A stretch of 64,000 nt of DNA from positions 124,001-188,000 of the forward strand of contig NZ_WWCN01000003.1 in assembly GCF_009857445.1 (NCBI RefSeq). Reading direction: 5' to 3'. Under the pieces are notes generated by a model. That model had not been told where the DNA came from, ran no database searches, and was given only the letters and a program-made list of their open reading frames with translations. Both the position numbers and the translations under genes were made by a program. This DNA comes from Duganella flavida. GTDB lineage: Bacteria; Pseudomonadota; Gammaproteobacteria; Burkholderiales; Burkholderiaceae_D. Below, one piece after another: positions 8,891 through 17,086 of this stretch; the first letter of the stretch is position 1; the number at the start of each line of letters is the position of its first letter.

Positions 8891-9529
8891 ATGAAAAAAG
8901 TATTCCTGAGGACTCTTGCCGGGTTGAGTTTTATTGCAGCTGGCGCCAATGCGCATGCTGTCACCGATCCAGCCAATGACTTCCTGTCGGTGTACACTGG
9001 CAGCAAGGACGGCGCATTTGATGTGTTGTCGGCAGACGTGGGCTATAACGCTGCCAGCAATGAATTTGTATTCCGTACCACCACACTCGGTCCGATTGCC
9101 GGCGTGAGTGGCGCAGCCTACGTCTTTGGACTGGATCTGGGTGGTTCGACCAACGCGCCGTTTGCTTCGGTCGGCTTGCCAGGTGTGACGTTTAACGCGA
9201 CCGTGACGCTGCGCTCGGATGGTACTGGCAGCGTGGGGGCGAAAGCCATCAGCACGCATATCGTCGGCAACGAGATCTTTGCCACGGTGTCTGGCTCGCT
9301 GCTGCCATCCAAAGGCTTGGCGCCGAAGGACTATACCTGGACCGTGTGGTCGATTGATAGCCGCGTCGCCGGTCTTGGTCGCCTGGCTGACTTTGCGCCA
9401 GACGTCAACATCAAGGTCAGCCCAATTCCTGAGCCGGAGACCTACGCCATGCTGGGTGTGGGCCTTGGTATGCTGGGCTTCGTCGCGCGCCGCCGTTCGC
9501 GGACTATTCCCTCGCAAGCTGCTTATTGA
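8891..9529 (+). CDS. PEP-CTERM sorting domain protein
   Basis: A 212-residue exported protein starting MKKVFLRTLAGLSFIAAG with a Sec signal peptide. The last 25 or so residues are a textbook PEP-CTERM tail: PEPETYAMLGVGLGMLGF, a hydrophobic helix, then a basic end (VARRRSR). Such proteins are cut and anchored or released by exosortase/archaeosortase-type EpsH enzymes, often with exopolysaccharide. The middle is a beta-rich region of no recognised domain. No exosortase is in the window. I chose the ATG at 8891 over an upstream in-frame ATG at 8825 because the signal peptide begins there. Its stop overlaps the convergent YciI gene by 7 bases. Confidence 0.9.
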   Translation: MKKVFLRTLAGLSFIAAGANAHAVTDPANDFLSVYTGSKDGAFDVLSADVGYNAASNEFVFRTTTLGPIAGVSGAAYVFGLDLGGSTNAPFASVGLPGVTFNATVTLRSDGTGSVGAKAISTHIVGNEIFATVSGSLLPSKGLAPKDYTWTVWSIDSRVAGLGRLADFAPDVNIKVSPIPEPETYAMLGVGLGMLGFVARRRSRTIPSQAAY

Positions 9530-9825
9530 TGCGGTAGCTCGCGTATCTCAACGGTGCCGCCGGCTTCGTAGTTGGGATTCCCATTGAGGAGGCGGCGGGC
9601 GGCGTCGATGCTTTCGGCGCGGATGCGGATATAGCCGTTGATGGCGGTGAGCCCCGGCGGATCGGCGTGATGTTTTTTGAATGCGGCTCCCGCGCCGATT
9701 GAGCTTCCGCCATCGAATTGGCCGGATGCCCGCAACTGCGAGAGGTAGTCGTTCCAGCGTGCGTCGTCGTTGGCGATCGCCGGATCTAATACATCGTCGT
9801 GCATCAGGAGGATGTACTCGTTCAT
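9523..9825 (-). CDS. YciI/YCII-related (DGPF-like) protein
   Basis: A 100-residue protein of the YCII-related fold: starts MNEYILLMHDD, then WNDYLSQLRASGQFDGGSSIG, and ends with a strand-rich segment (GTVEIRELP). These small ferredoxin-like proteins are dimeric and often sit with sigma factors or VOC proteins; no enzyme activity is established for most. The start overlaps the stop of the VOC gene by 4 bases (ATGA), so the two are translationally coupled. Confidence 0.85.
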   Translation of the reverse strand: MNEYILLMHDDVLDPAIANDDARWNDYLSQLRASGQFDGGSSIGAGAAFKKHHADPPGLTAINGYIRIRAESIDAARRLLNGNPNYEAGGTVEIRELPHQ

Positions 9826-10199
9826 GCCGAAATCTCCGGCTCGCGGTTGTAGAAGGTGAGGCGGTTGCCGGCCGGGTCTTTGATCGACATTTCACGTCCA
9901 CCCCACGGCGCTTCATCTGCGCCGGGGCGGGCGTGTTTGTATTCTTTGGCGATTAATTCGGCTTGGTAGGCGTCGACGTCGGTGGTGGCGATGCGGATAG
10001 CCGCGCCGGGCGAACAGTCGCCGAAATGGCCGGAGAGGTGCAGCAGGCAGCCATCTTTCGATACCTGCATGTACAAGGGGAAGTTGCCCTCGAAGCGGTG
10101 CTCCCAATCGACTTTGAAACCGAGGAAGTCGACATAGAATTCACGCGCCATCGTTTCGTCGAAGATGCGCAAGATGGGGGTGACTGTGCCAAGGCTCAT
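9822..10199 (-). CDS. VOC-family glyoxalase/bleomycin-resistance-like protein
   Basis: A 125-residue protein with one vicinal oxygen chelate unit: TVTPILRIFDETMAREFYVDFLGF at the start and MSIKDPAGNRLTFYN near the end, typical of glyoxalase superfamily proteins of this length. The family includes metal-dependent lyases, dioxygenases and antibiotic-binding proteins; the substrate cannot be told. AAGGAGG precedes the ATG. It is first in a two-gene unit with the YciI gene, and a 16-bp palindrome lies 12 bases before its start. Confidence 0.87.
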   Translation of the reverse strand: MSLGTVTPILRIFDETMAREFYVDFLGFKVDWEHRFEGNFPLYMQVSKDGCLLHLSGHFGDCSPGAAIRIATTDVDAYQAELIAKEYKHARPGADEAPWGGREMSIKDPAGNRLTFYNREPEISA

Positions 10200-10210
10200 G
10201 GCGCCTCCTT

Positions 10211-10226
10211 AGTTGTTTTAACAACT
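10211..10226. promoter_or_regulatory. Palindromic operator before the VOC-YciI pair
   Basis: AGTTGTTTTAACAACT has perfect 7-bp arms around a 2-bp centre. It lies 12-27 bases before the VOC start, where a repressor would block initiation. The TTGTT-AACAA form resembles sites of ArsR- or MarR-type repressors, none of which is encoded close by. Confidence 0.5.
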
Positions 10227-10244
10227 TTAGCACAGCCTCCGGAC

Positions 10245-11165
10245 TCAGTACACCTCAGGGACGATGATTTCCTGCGGCACCGGGCGGCGCACGTAGTCGT
10301 CGTGATACTCGCGCTCCGGCAGGAGGATGGCCGGGTGTTCAACTTCCTCGTATGGCATTTGGCCGAGCAGGTGATGGATACAGTTCAGGCGCGCCTTTTT
10401 CTTGTCTACGCCTTGCACCACCCACCACGGCGCTTCCGGTATGTGGGTGCGCTCCAGCATCACCTCCTTGGCGCGCGTGTATTCTTCCCAGCGGCGGCGC
10501 GACTCCAGGTCCATCGGGCTCAGTTTCCACTGCTTGAGCGGATCGTGGATGCGGCCGAGGAAGCGTGCGTTTTGCTCTTCGTCGGAAATCGAGAACCAGT
10601 ATTTGATCACCTGGATGCCGGAACGCGCCAGCATGCGCTCAAATTCTGGCACGGTCTGAAAGAACTCTTCGTATTGATCGTCGGAACAGAAGCCCATCAC
10701 GCGCTCGACACCTGCGCGGTTGTACCAGCTACGGTCGAACAGTACGATTTCGCCGGCGGCCGGCAGGTGCGAGACGTAGCGCTGGAAGTACCACTGGGTG
10801 CGTTCGCGATTGTTCGGCGCGGGCAGGGCGGCCACGCGGCACACGCGCGGATTCAGGCGCTGGACGATGCGCTTGATGACGCCACCTTTGCCGGCGGCGT
10901 CACGGCCTTCGAAGATAATCACGACTTTATGACCGGTGTGGACTACCCAGTCCTGCAACTTGACCAACTCCGCCTGCAGGCGGAATAACTCGCGGAAGTA
11001 GAGACGGCGCTCTTCTTTGGCTTCGGCGCTGCGTTCGTGCTCGACGACTTGCTTGGTGTGCGGGTCGATCTCGCGGTCTTCCAGCTCCATCTCCAGCTCT
11101 TCGTCATAGCTGTCGGTCAGCTCGCGCTGGACGCGGTCCAGTAACTCGTGCTCATTCAGGTTCAC
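10245..11165 (-). CDS. ppk2: Polyphosphate kinase 2 family protein
   Basis: A 306-residue class II polyphosphate kinase, which moves phosphate between polyphosphate and nucleotides, usually to recharge NDPs. The Walker A loop (EGRDAAGKGG, about residues 86-95), the QWYFQRYV segment and the Walker B/lid block (FDRSWYNRAGVERVMGF) are all present, as is the downstream PDP-like region (RIHDPLKQWKLSPMDLESR). I placed the start at the GTG at 11165, six bases after GAGGAG; an upstream TTG at 11186 is possible but has no ribosome site. It lies 25 bases after the wax-ester synthase gene's stop in the same direction. Class I, II or III specificity is not decided by sequence. Confidence 0.9.
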   Translation of the reverse strand: MNLNEHELLDRVQRELTDSYDEELEMELEDREIDPHTKQVVEHERSAEAKEERRLYFRELFRLQAELVKLQDWVVHTGHKVVIIFEGRDAAGKGGVIKRIVQRLNPRVCRVAALPAPNNRERTQWYFQRYVSHLPAAGEIVLFDRSWYNRAGVERVMGFCSDDQYEEFFQTVPEFERMLARSGIQVIKYWFSISDEEQNARFLGRIHDPLKQWKLSPMDLESRRRWEEYTRAKEVMLERTHIPEAPWWVVQGVDKKKARLNCIHHLLGQMPYEEVEHPAILLPEREYHDDYVRRPVPQEIIVPEVY

Positions 11166-11171
11166 GCACTG

Positions 11172-11193
11172 CTCCTCATTTTGCAATGAGGAG
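11172..11193 (-). promoter_or_regulatory. Perfect hairpin covering the ppk2 ribosome site
   Basis: CTCCTCATT (minus-strand 5' arm, 11193-11185) pairs perfectly with AATGAGGAG (11180-11172) around a 4-base loop. The 3' arm contains GAGGAG, the Shine-Dalgarno of the GTG at 11165. Folding would hide the ribosome site, so translation of ppk2 may be controlled by structure, temperature or coupling to the upstream gene. Confidence 0.55.
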
Positions 11194-11211
11194 TAGCTTA
11201 CGCGATGATTA

Positions 11212-12570
11212 TTACGCGCTGATGACCATGCCCGGCAACGCCGGTTCAGCCGGCTGCGGCGCTTCCACGTCCTGCGTTGCCAACTCCAGCTCTTCGAAGG
11301 CGTCGTAAGTCAGCTGCATCAGGCGGTCCGGATCAGGTACCAGGTCGGTATCCACGAACAGCGCCAGCTGGATCTGGCCGGCGTAAGAGATGAAGGCCAG
11401 GCCGACCCCCAGTTTGCCCGCTTGCGGCACCCAGCAAATCAGATCCGTCAGGCGCGAGCCGGCCAGGTAGCGGCGGCTGGCCGGACCTTCGATATTGGTC
11501 AGCACCACCGAGCCTTTGGAGGTGAACAGGTTGAGCGCGAAGTGCTGCAGGGCGGTTGGCAGGCAGCCGGCGATCGACAGGAAGGCCATGGTCGCGCGCG
11601 GCTGGTGCGAGCGCTTGATGGCGGTCATGCGGCTGTTGGACAGGCGCAGGCGCTCGGTCGGATTATCCTCGTTGGTCGGCAGGTCGACGGCCACCAGTCC
11701 GAATTCGTTCCCCAGCTGGAAAGCGTTGCCCTTCTCGCGCAGGTTGAAGGTGACAGCGGCACGCAGGGCGCGGCCGTCGGGACGCTGTCCACGCTCGGAC
11801 AGGTAGCTGCGCAGCGCGCCCGAGACGGCGGCCACCCAAACGTCGTTCAGCGTTACACCCATGCGCTTGGACATGGCGCGCACGCGGTCCATCTCCAGCG
11901 GCGGCAGCCAGACCAGCTGCTTGGCGCCGGTCATCGGCGCTTTGAACTGGGTGTGCGCATCGGGCCACAGAACGGACAGGCGCGCCACGTGGGCGCCGAT
12001 CTTCAGCCATGACAGGCCGCGTACCACGGCCGAACAGACTTTGTTATGCGCCACCGCGCGATGCGGATGGCCGACCGGGGAAGGCGTTTTACCATGCAGG
12101 CCGTTGTCGTCGGTGAGGTGATTTAGCACGTGCACCAGTCCCAGGCCATCAGTGATGCAATGGTGGACGCGGAACACGATGGCGTGGCCGCCGTTGACGC
12201 GGTCCATTACCGTCATGTGCCACATCGGGCGGTCGCGGTCCAGCGGCAGGTGGGCTAGGCGGGTCAGGTGATCATGCAGCTCGGCGCGCGGCACGTCGTG
12301 TTCCATGCGCTCCAGTTCAACGTGGCGGTTGATGTCGAACTGCTCGTCCTCTACCCAGTGCGGGCGGCCGCGCAGGCGGATGACTTTCTGCGTAAAGCGG
12401 GGATAGTTGGGCAGACGGTGGGCGATGGTGGACACCAGCCGCTCCATGTCTACCGGGCCTTCGAACAGCAGGATACTGTTGATGACCATGAGGTTCTTTT
12501 CCGTGTCCATGCGATGCCATGCATAGTCGCGTCGCGTCATTGCCGCTGGTGCTGCGTGGGCTTTGCTCAT
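11212..12570 (-). CDS. Wax ester synthase/diacylglycerol acyltransferase (WS/DGAT)
   Basis: A 452-residue acyltransferase. The catalytic HHxxxDG motif is HHCITDG at residues 136-142. The later WS/DGAT blocks are present (TLNDVWVAAVSGALRSYL; GSVVLTNIEGP; FISYAGQIQLALFVDTD), and the length matches AtfA-type enzymes (about 450-470). It joins acyl-CoA to a fatty alcohol or diacylglycerol to make neutral storage lipids, acting at the inner face of the cytoplasmic membrane. AGGAGA precedes the ATG. Directly upstream, 46 bases away and co-directional, is a fatty acyl reductase that could supply the alcohol. Confidence 0.92.
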   Translation of the reverse strand: MSKAHAAPAAMTRRDYAWHRMDTEKNLMVINSILLFEGPVDMERLVSTIAHRLPNYPRFTQKVIRLRGRPHWVEDEQFDINRHVELERMEHDVPRAELHDHLTRLAHLPLDRDRPMWHMTVMDRVNGGHAIVFRVHHCITDGLGLVHVLNHLTDDNGLHGKTPSPVGHPHRAVAHNKVCSAVVRGLSWLKIGAHVARLSVLWPDAHTQFKAPMTGAKQLVWLPPLEMDRVRAMSKRMGVTLNDVWVAAVSGALRSYLSERGQRPDGRALRAAVTFNLREKGNAFQLGNEFGLVAVDLPTNEDNPTERLRLSNSRMTAIKRSHQPRATMAFLSIAGCLPTALQHFALNLFTSKGSVVLTNIEGPASRRYLAGSRLTDLICWVPQAGKLGVGLAFISYAGQIQLALFVDTDLVPDPDRLMQLTYDAFEELELATQDVEAPQPAEPALPGMVISA

Positions 12571-12616
12571 TTCGTGCTGTCTCCTGTGCGGCGTGGGTCT
12601 TTGCCCATCATCTCGC

Positions 12617-14167
12617 TTATATTTTTATGGGTGCTGCGGACTTCTCAGTTTGTGTTTCCGGTACATCTGCTGCTGCGGCTTTGCCTTCTGCCGATTTCGG
12701 TGCGCGTGGGCGCAGGGCGTAGCGGTTCAGGCCAATCATGTGGATGCGGCATAAGTACTCGCTCCAGTTGATGGCGCCCGCATCCACGTTGTAGCGCGCC
12801 TGGTCTTCGCTGCTGAAACGCTGGGCCAGCGCTTGCAGGCGGTCGCTCTGAAAGATGTAGCGTGGCGCGGTGTAGAACGAGAAGGTGAGGGCCAGCAGCT
12901 GCGTGGTGCGCAGGGCTTCGAGCTTCGGCGATTCGCCTGCTCCCAGCAGCTTGCGCACGCCGCTCCAACTGGCCGCGCCGATGCGCATGGCGCGCAACAT
13001 CAGCAGGAACAGCGGACGGCTTACCACGCGGAAGTCGTGTTTCGGCTCGTTGTAGAACAGGCGTTCGTACTGGCGCCAGTTGCGCTGCGACTCGCCCTTA
13101 ATCAGGTCAATCACGCGGCCGACGGTGATGGGGTTGGTGGCGCCGGTGCAGGCCTGGTAGATGCGCAGGGCCGGTAAGGCTTGCAGCGCTTCGGCCGATG
13201 CCAGCACAATGCTGTTAGCCACCAGGTCAGCCGGCACGATGTCCACCACCTCATTCGGCTTGGCCGGGAAGAAGTTGGTTTTGTCGCGGGCGTAAGCGAG
13301 GATGATGGCGTCGGCCACCTTCACGCCTTCGATCCACCCCGGTACAGGTTCGGCTAATGTGCTCTCGATGATGGAAGGGCGCACGATGGTCAGCGAGCGG
13401 CCGCGCATGGCGGCCATTGCCAGCTGCTCGCCCATCCACTTGGTGAAGGTGTAGGTATCATTCCAGCCGTGATAATTGGCTTCGGCGATGCCCAGCTCCG
13501 TCAGGCGGCGCGCCAGTTCTTCCGGCTCGCGCACTTCTGCACGCAGCATGGCGATGCGGTGCTGCAGGTGCTGCAGCAAACCGTATAAATCGTAATGGCC
13601 GTCGGCGTGGCGCGGGATGGCGGCGCGCGCTGGCGGCACATTGTGCTCAACCATCTGGCCCCGATTGTAGCCGTTGACGTAACAGGTCGATACCTGGATT
13701 AGCGGCGCATGGCCAGCACGCGCCAACTCGGTGATGTTTTGCACGCTGGTGGCGTTGATGGCCAGCGCTTCGTCCAGCGCTTCGCGGAAGTTGACGCTGG
13801 CGGCGGCGTTGATAGTCAGGTCGACGCGGCGCGCCAGCGCGTTGAATTCGGGGATCGGCATGCCGAAGCCGGGCTCCGTCACTTCGCCGGTGATGCACTC
13901 AATTTTTTCGGCGAAGAATTCGGCCAGGAAGGCAGGGCGCTCGGCGCGCAGGCGGTCGAAGACAGAGGAGGTGGCGACGTCGCGCTCGAAGCGGGTACGG
14001 GCGTCGGCGCCGTTGCGGCCACCGCGAATCAGCAGCACGATGCGGCCGATGTCGGGCACGCTGCGGATCAACTTCTCCAGTACTACCTTGGCGAGGAAAC
14101 CGGTGCTGCCGGTGATCAGGATGCGTTTTCCTGAGAGTGCCGCTTGCACATTCAATGCTGGTGTCAT
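12617..14167 (-). CDS. Fatty acyl-CoA/ACP reductase-like SDR (NAD-binding, male-sterility type)
   Basis: A 516-residue extended short-chain dehydrogenase. The N-terminus has the NADPH loop TGSTGFLAK (about residues 19-27), and the SDR active-site pair YxxxK is YTFTKWMGEQL (about residues 238-248). Residues about 20-350 match the NAD-binding domain of fatty acyl reductases; the C-terminal third resembles their accessory region. Such enzymes reduce acyl thioesters to fatty alcohols. The gene is just upstream of a WS/DGAT gene, so the pair forms a minimal wax-ester pathway. A thioester-reductase role in another pathway is the main alternative. Confidence 0.85.
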   Translation of the reverse strand: MTPALNVQAALSGKRILITGSTGFLAKVVLEKLIRSVPDIGRIVLLIRGGRNGADARTRFERDVATSSVFDRLRAERPAFLAEFFAEKIECITGEVTEPGFGMPIPEFNALARRVDLTINAAASVNFREALDEALAINATSVQNITELARAGHAPLIQVSTCYVNGYNRGQMVEHNVPPARAAIPRHADGHYDLYGLLQHLQHRIAMLRAEVREPEELARRLTELGIAEANYHGWNDTYTFTKWMGEQLAMAAMRGRSLTIVRPSIIESTLAEPVPGWIEGVKVADAIILAYARDKTNFFPAKPNEVVDIVPADLVANSIVLASAEALQALPALRIYQACTGATNPITVGRVIDLIKGESQRNWRQYERLFYNEPKHDFRVVSRPLFLLMLRAMRIGAASWSGVRKLLGAGESPKLEALRTTQLLALTFSFYTAPRYIFQSDRLQALAQRFSSEDQARYNVDAGAINWSEYLCRIHMIGLNRYALRPRAPKSAEGKAAAADVPETQTEKSAAPIKI

Positions 14168-14348
14168 AGGTTTCTCGGAAACGAACGGTGTCAGAACTGC
14201 AATGAACCGATCTTAGAGCGAAACCTCGTGGTCACTAGCTATTTTGCACTGGCTTGGGGAGCCAAACGCATGGCGTGGGGAGTCATCCCCGATGGCGCTG
14301 CGGGTTGGCCGCTGCGGCATTTGTACAACGGGTAAGGAGAGTGGAAGC

Positions 14349-14492
14349 TCATTCAACTCCGGTGCCGGGCTGATTTCTGCGAAGTTTTGCCCAAAAAGCT
14401 AGTTTCAGCATTTCGATGAAACGCTGGTGATTGTCGTTGAAGTGTTCATCGCTTGCATATTTCGTGAGCTGGTATTTGACTTCCGACGTCAT
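14349..14492 (-). CDS. Small hypothetical protein
   Basis: A possible 47-residue protein starting MTSEVKYQLTKYASDEHF, with a predicted amphipathic helical middle (NHQRFIEMLKLAFWAKL). AGGGGAA lies 5 bases before the ATG. I recognise no family. It stands alone between the fatty acyl reductase gene and a strong terminator. It may be real because ribosome site and start agree, but it is short. Confidence 0.4.
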   Translation of the reverse strand: MTSEVKYQLTKYASDEHFNDNHQRFIEMLKLAFWAKLRRNQPGTGVE

Positions 14493-14542
14493 AGAATTTC
14501 CCCTATAACTTGCTGCTCCGCAGCAACGTTGATAAATGCTCA

Positions 14543-14579
14543 AAACAACACCGGCCGCATGAGGCGGCCGGTGTTGTTT
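14543..14579 (-). terminator. Strong rho-independent terminator after the MHS transporter
   Basis: A perfect 16-bp stem (14543-14558 with 14564-14579, core CACCGGCCGC) with a 5-base loop, 20 bases past the transporter stop. In the minus direction the stem ends GTTGTTTTG. The symmetric A/T ends could make it work both ways. Confidence 0.8.
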
Positions 14580-14598
14580 ATTTGTCGCTACGACGATA

Positions 14599-15954
14599 TT
14601 AGTTGTCGCGGATACTCCACGCCCGGTTGATGCTCAGGGCCGCCAGCGAGCTGACTGCGCCGGACAGCAGGTACAGACCGGCATACGCCAGACCGAAGTG
14701 CGAGGATACGCCCAAGGCTACCAGCGGTGCGAAGCCTGCCCCCACCAGCCACGCCACGTCCGACGTAAGTGCCGCGCCGGTGTAGCGGTATTTCTGCGGG
14801 AAGTTGGAGGTCACAGCGCCAGCAGCCTGGCCATACGACAGACCCAGCAGCGAGAAGCCGATCAGGATGAAGGCATCCTGGCCCATCTCGCCGCCGTCAA
14901 TCAGGAACGGCACGAACAGGCTGAAGATACCGATCATGGTCGCCAGCGTACCCAGCGTACGACGGCGACCGACGTGGTCTGCCACGAAGCCGGAGATGAT
15001 GATGCCCAGCGCCATCAGGCACACGCCCAGCATCTGCACCTGCAGGAAGCCTGCCAGCGAACGCTGCGAGGTGAGGGTGATCCATGACAGCGGGAACACA
15101 GTCACCAGGTGGAATAGAGCGTAGCTAGCCAGCGCTGCCAGCGCGCCGATGATGACGTTGCGCGATTGCGAGCTCATCAACTCACCGACCGGCACCGGAT
15201 CCAGCTGGTGCTCGTCCAGCAGGTGCGAGTATTCATGTGTGGTCACCAGGCGCAGGCGGGCAAACAGGGCCACCACGTTGATGGCAAACGCCACGTAGAA
15301 CGGGAAGCGCCAGCCCCAGTCGAGGAAGTCGAGGGAAGTCAGCGTGCTCAGCATGTAGGCAAACAGGCCGGCTGCAATGATGAAGCCGATCGGCGCACCT
15401 AGCTGGCCCAGCATGGCGTACCAGCCGCGCTTGTGCTCGGGCGCATTCAGCGCCAGCAGCGACGGCAGGCCGTCCCACGAGCCGCCCTGGGCGATACCTT
15501 GCCCGATGCGGAAGATGGATAAAAGCACAATCGACCAGGTGCCGAGCGAGGCGTAGTCGGGCAGGAAGGCGATGCCGGCGGTAGACACGCCCATCACCAT
15601 CAGCGACAGCGTTAGTTTTGCTTCTCGTGTGAAACGATGCTGTACTGCCATAAAAGCGACAGTTCCGATGGGGCGTGCAATAAAGGCAAGCGCAAAAATG
15701 GCAAAAGCGTATAGTGTTCCGTCAAGCCTGCTCTCGTACGGGAAGAACACGGACGGGAACACCAAGGCTGACGCAATGGCGTAGACAAAGAAGTCGAAAT
15801 ATTCGGAAGCGCGCCCGATCACCACGCCAATTGCGATTTCTCCGGGAGAGATATGCCCATCCCTGGCATTGATACTGCGTGCGCCAGGGCTCGTTTGATG
15901 ATGTTCGTGGACGCCAGCTGCTTGGACGTCACTGATAGAAGTCGTGTTAGCCAT
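14599..15954 (-). CDS. MFS transporter, metabolite:H+ symporter (MHS)-like
   Basis: A 451-residue major facilitator with about 12 membrane helices. After a hydrophilic N-terminus (MANTTSISDVQAAGVHEHHQ) comes the MHS-type opening GEIAIGVVIGRASEYFDFFVYAIAS, like KgtP, ProP and ShiA, which import organic acids or osmolytes with protons. The loop ARPIGTVAFM and the mid-protein RLRLVTTHEY loop fit the family. I start at the ATG at 15954; the longer frame to 16053 adds a non-conserved stretch across the divergent promoter. The gene is divergent from cyoA. Substrate unknown. Confidence 0.88.
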   Translation of the reverse strand: MANTTSISDVQAAGVHEHHQTSPGARSINARDGHISPGEIAIGVVIGRASEYFDFFVYAIASALVFPSVFFPYESRLDGTLYAFAIFALAFIARPIGTVAFMAVQHRFTREAKLTLSLMVMGVSTAGIAFLPDYASLGTWSIVLLSIFRIGQGIAQGGSWDGLPSLLALNAPEHKRGWYAMLGQLGAPIGFIIAAGLFAYMLSTLTSLDFLDWGWRFPFYVAFAINVVALFARLRLVTTHEYSHLLDEHQLDPVPVGELMSSQSRNVIIGALAALASYALFHLVTVFPLSWITLTSQRSLAGFLQVQMLGVCLMALGIIISGFVADHVGRRRTLGTLATMIGIFSLFVPFLIDGGEMGQDAFILIGFSLLGLSYGQAAGAVTSNFPQKYRYTGAALTSDVAWLVGAGFAPLVALGVSSHFGLAYAGLYLLSGAVSSLAALSINRAWSIRDN

Positions 15955-15990
15955 AGTCTCTTGTCTCGTGTTAGTTGTTCTTACAAGGGC

Positions 15991-16017
15991 TGTCCAGGCG
16001 GGTAGGACAAAGTGTCC
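15991..16017. promoter_or_regulatory. TGTCC/GGACA repeats between the transporter and cyoA
   Basis: TGTCC (15991-15995), GGACA (16005-16009) and TGTCC (16013-16017) form two overlapping inverted repeats, the tighter one being GGACA-AAG-TGTCC. They sit in the 130-bp divergent space before the cyo operon and may bind a regulator. The protein is unknown. Confidence 0.35.
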
Positions 16018-16084
16018 AATGGCAAGAACGGTCCTTAGTGAGTACAGTAGCATGTTCCCAATATTCTGTAACGTACATTACCGC

Positions 16085-17086
16085 ATGATTCCTCCTATCG
16101 TTCGTCGTGGATTGCTCCTCGCACCGTTATTGTGGCTCGCTGGCTGCGATACGGTGGTGCTCAATCCTTCCGGGGATATCGCAGCGCAGCAGGCACACCT
16201 TGTTGTTGTGTCAACCTTGCTGATGTTGTTGATTATCGTACCTGTCATGTTCCTGATCTGTCTGTTCGCCTGGCGCTATAGAAAGTCAAATACCGCCGCC
16301 GAATACAAGCCGGACTGGGACCACTCCACCAAGCTCGAACTGCTGATCTGGGGCGCACCGCTGCTGATCATCATCGTGCTGGGCCTGATCACCTGGATTT
16401 ACACCCACTTGCTGGACCCATACCGTCCGCTGAGCCGCATCGACGAAAAGCGTCCGATCGCTGCCGGCGTCAAGCCACTGGAAGTACAAGTGGTGTCGAT
16501 GGACTGGAAATGGATGTTCATTTACCCAGAGCAGGGCATCGCTACCGTGAACGAACTGGTCACCCCGATCGACGTTCCAGTACGTTTCCACATGACCTCG
16601 AGCTCGGTGATGAATGCGTTCTACATCCCTGCGCTGGCCGGTATGGTCTACACCATGCCTAGCATGGAAACGCAGCTGAACGCGGTAATGAACAAGGTAG
16701 GCGTGTACGACGGCTTCTCCGCCAACTACAGCGGCGCCGGCTTCTCGGACATGAAGTTCAAGTATCACGGCGTCACGCAAGCTGACTTCGACGCATGGGT
16801 CGCCAAGACCAAGACCAGCAGCAGCGCGCTCACCCGCGCCGAGTTCCTGGCCCTGGACAAGCCGACCACCAAGCACCCGATCATGCACTTCGGTACTGTG
16901 GACGCAGGCATGTACGACCTGATCCTGAACCGTTGCGTGGCTGAAGGCAGCACTTGCATCAACACCCAGATGCACCAGGATGCAACGCGCATCAAGGCAG
17001 CGGCAGCCATCAAGAAACTGCCAGAAGAAGTGTGCGAGCCGACCAACGTCGCCGCTACTACTGCTCAACCTACCCGTAAAGAATGA
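16085..17086 (+). CDS. cyoA: Cytochrome bo3-type ubiquinol oxidase subunit II
   Basis: A 333-residue lipoprotein subunit. A lipobox LAGC places the modified Cys at residue 21. Two membrane helices (about 40-65 and 85-105) precede a periplasmic cupredoxin domain ([33 protein letters not shown]). The Cu-A ligand set found in cytochrome c oxidases is absent, so electrons should come from quinol. I chose the ATG at 16085 because the lipoprotein signal begins there. Its stop overlaps cyoB (ATGA). Confidence 0.93.
   Translation: MIPPIVRRGLLLAPLLWLAGCDTVVLNPSGDIAAQQAHLVVVSTLLMLLIIVPVMFLICLFAWRYRKSNTAAEYKPDWDHSTKLELLIWGAPLLIIIVLGLITWIYTHLLDPYRPLSRIDEKRPIAAGVKPLEVQVVSMDWKWMFIYPEQGIATVNELVTPIDVPVRFHMTSSSVMNAFYIPALAGMVYTMPSMETQLNAVMNKVGVYDGFSANYSGAGFSDMKFKYHGVTQADFDAWVAKTKTSSSALTRAEFLALDKPTTKHPIMHFGTVDAGMYDLILNRCVAEGSTCINTQMHQDATRIKAAAAIKKLPEEVCEPTNVAATTAQPTRKE

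Noticed and set aside
14144..14335. Small plus-strand frame before the fatty acyl reductase
   Set aside because: No ribosome site, overlaps the reductase start, and the translation looks random.
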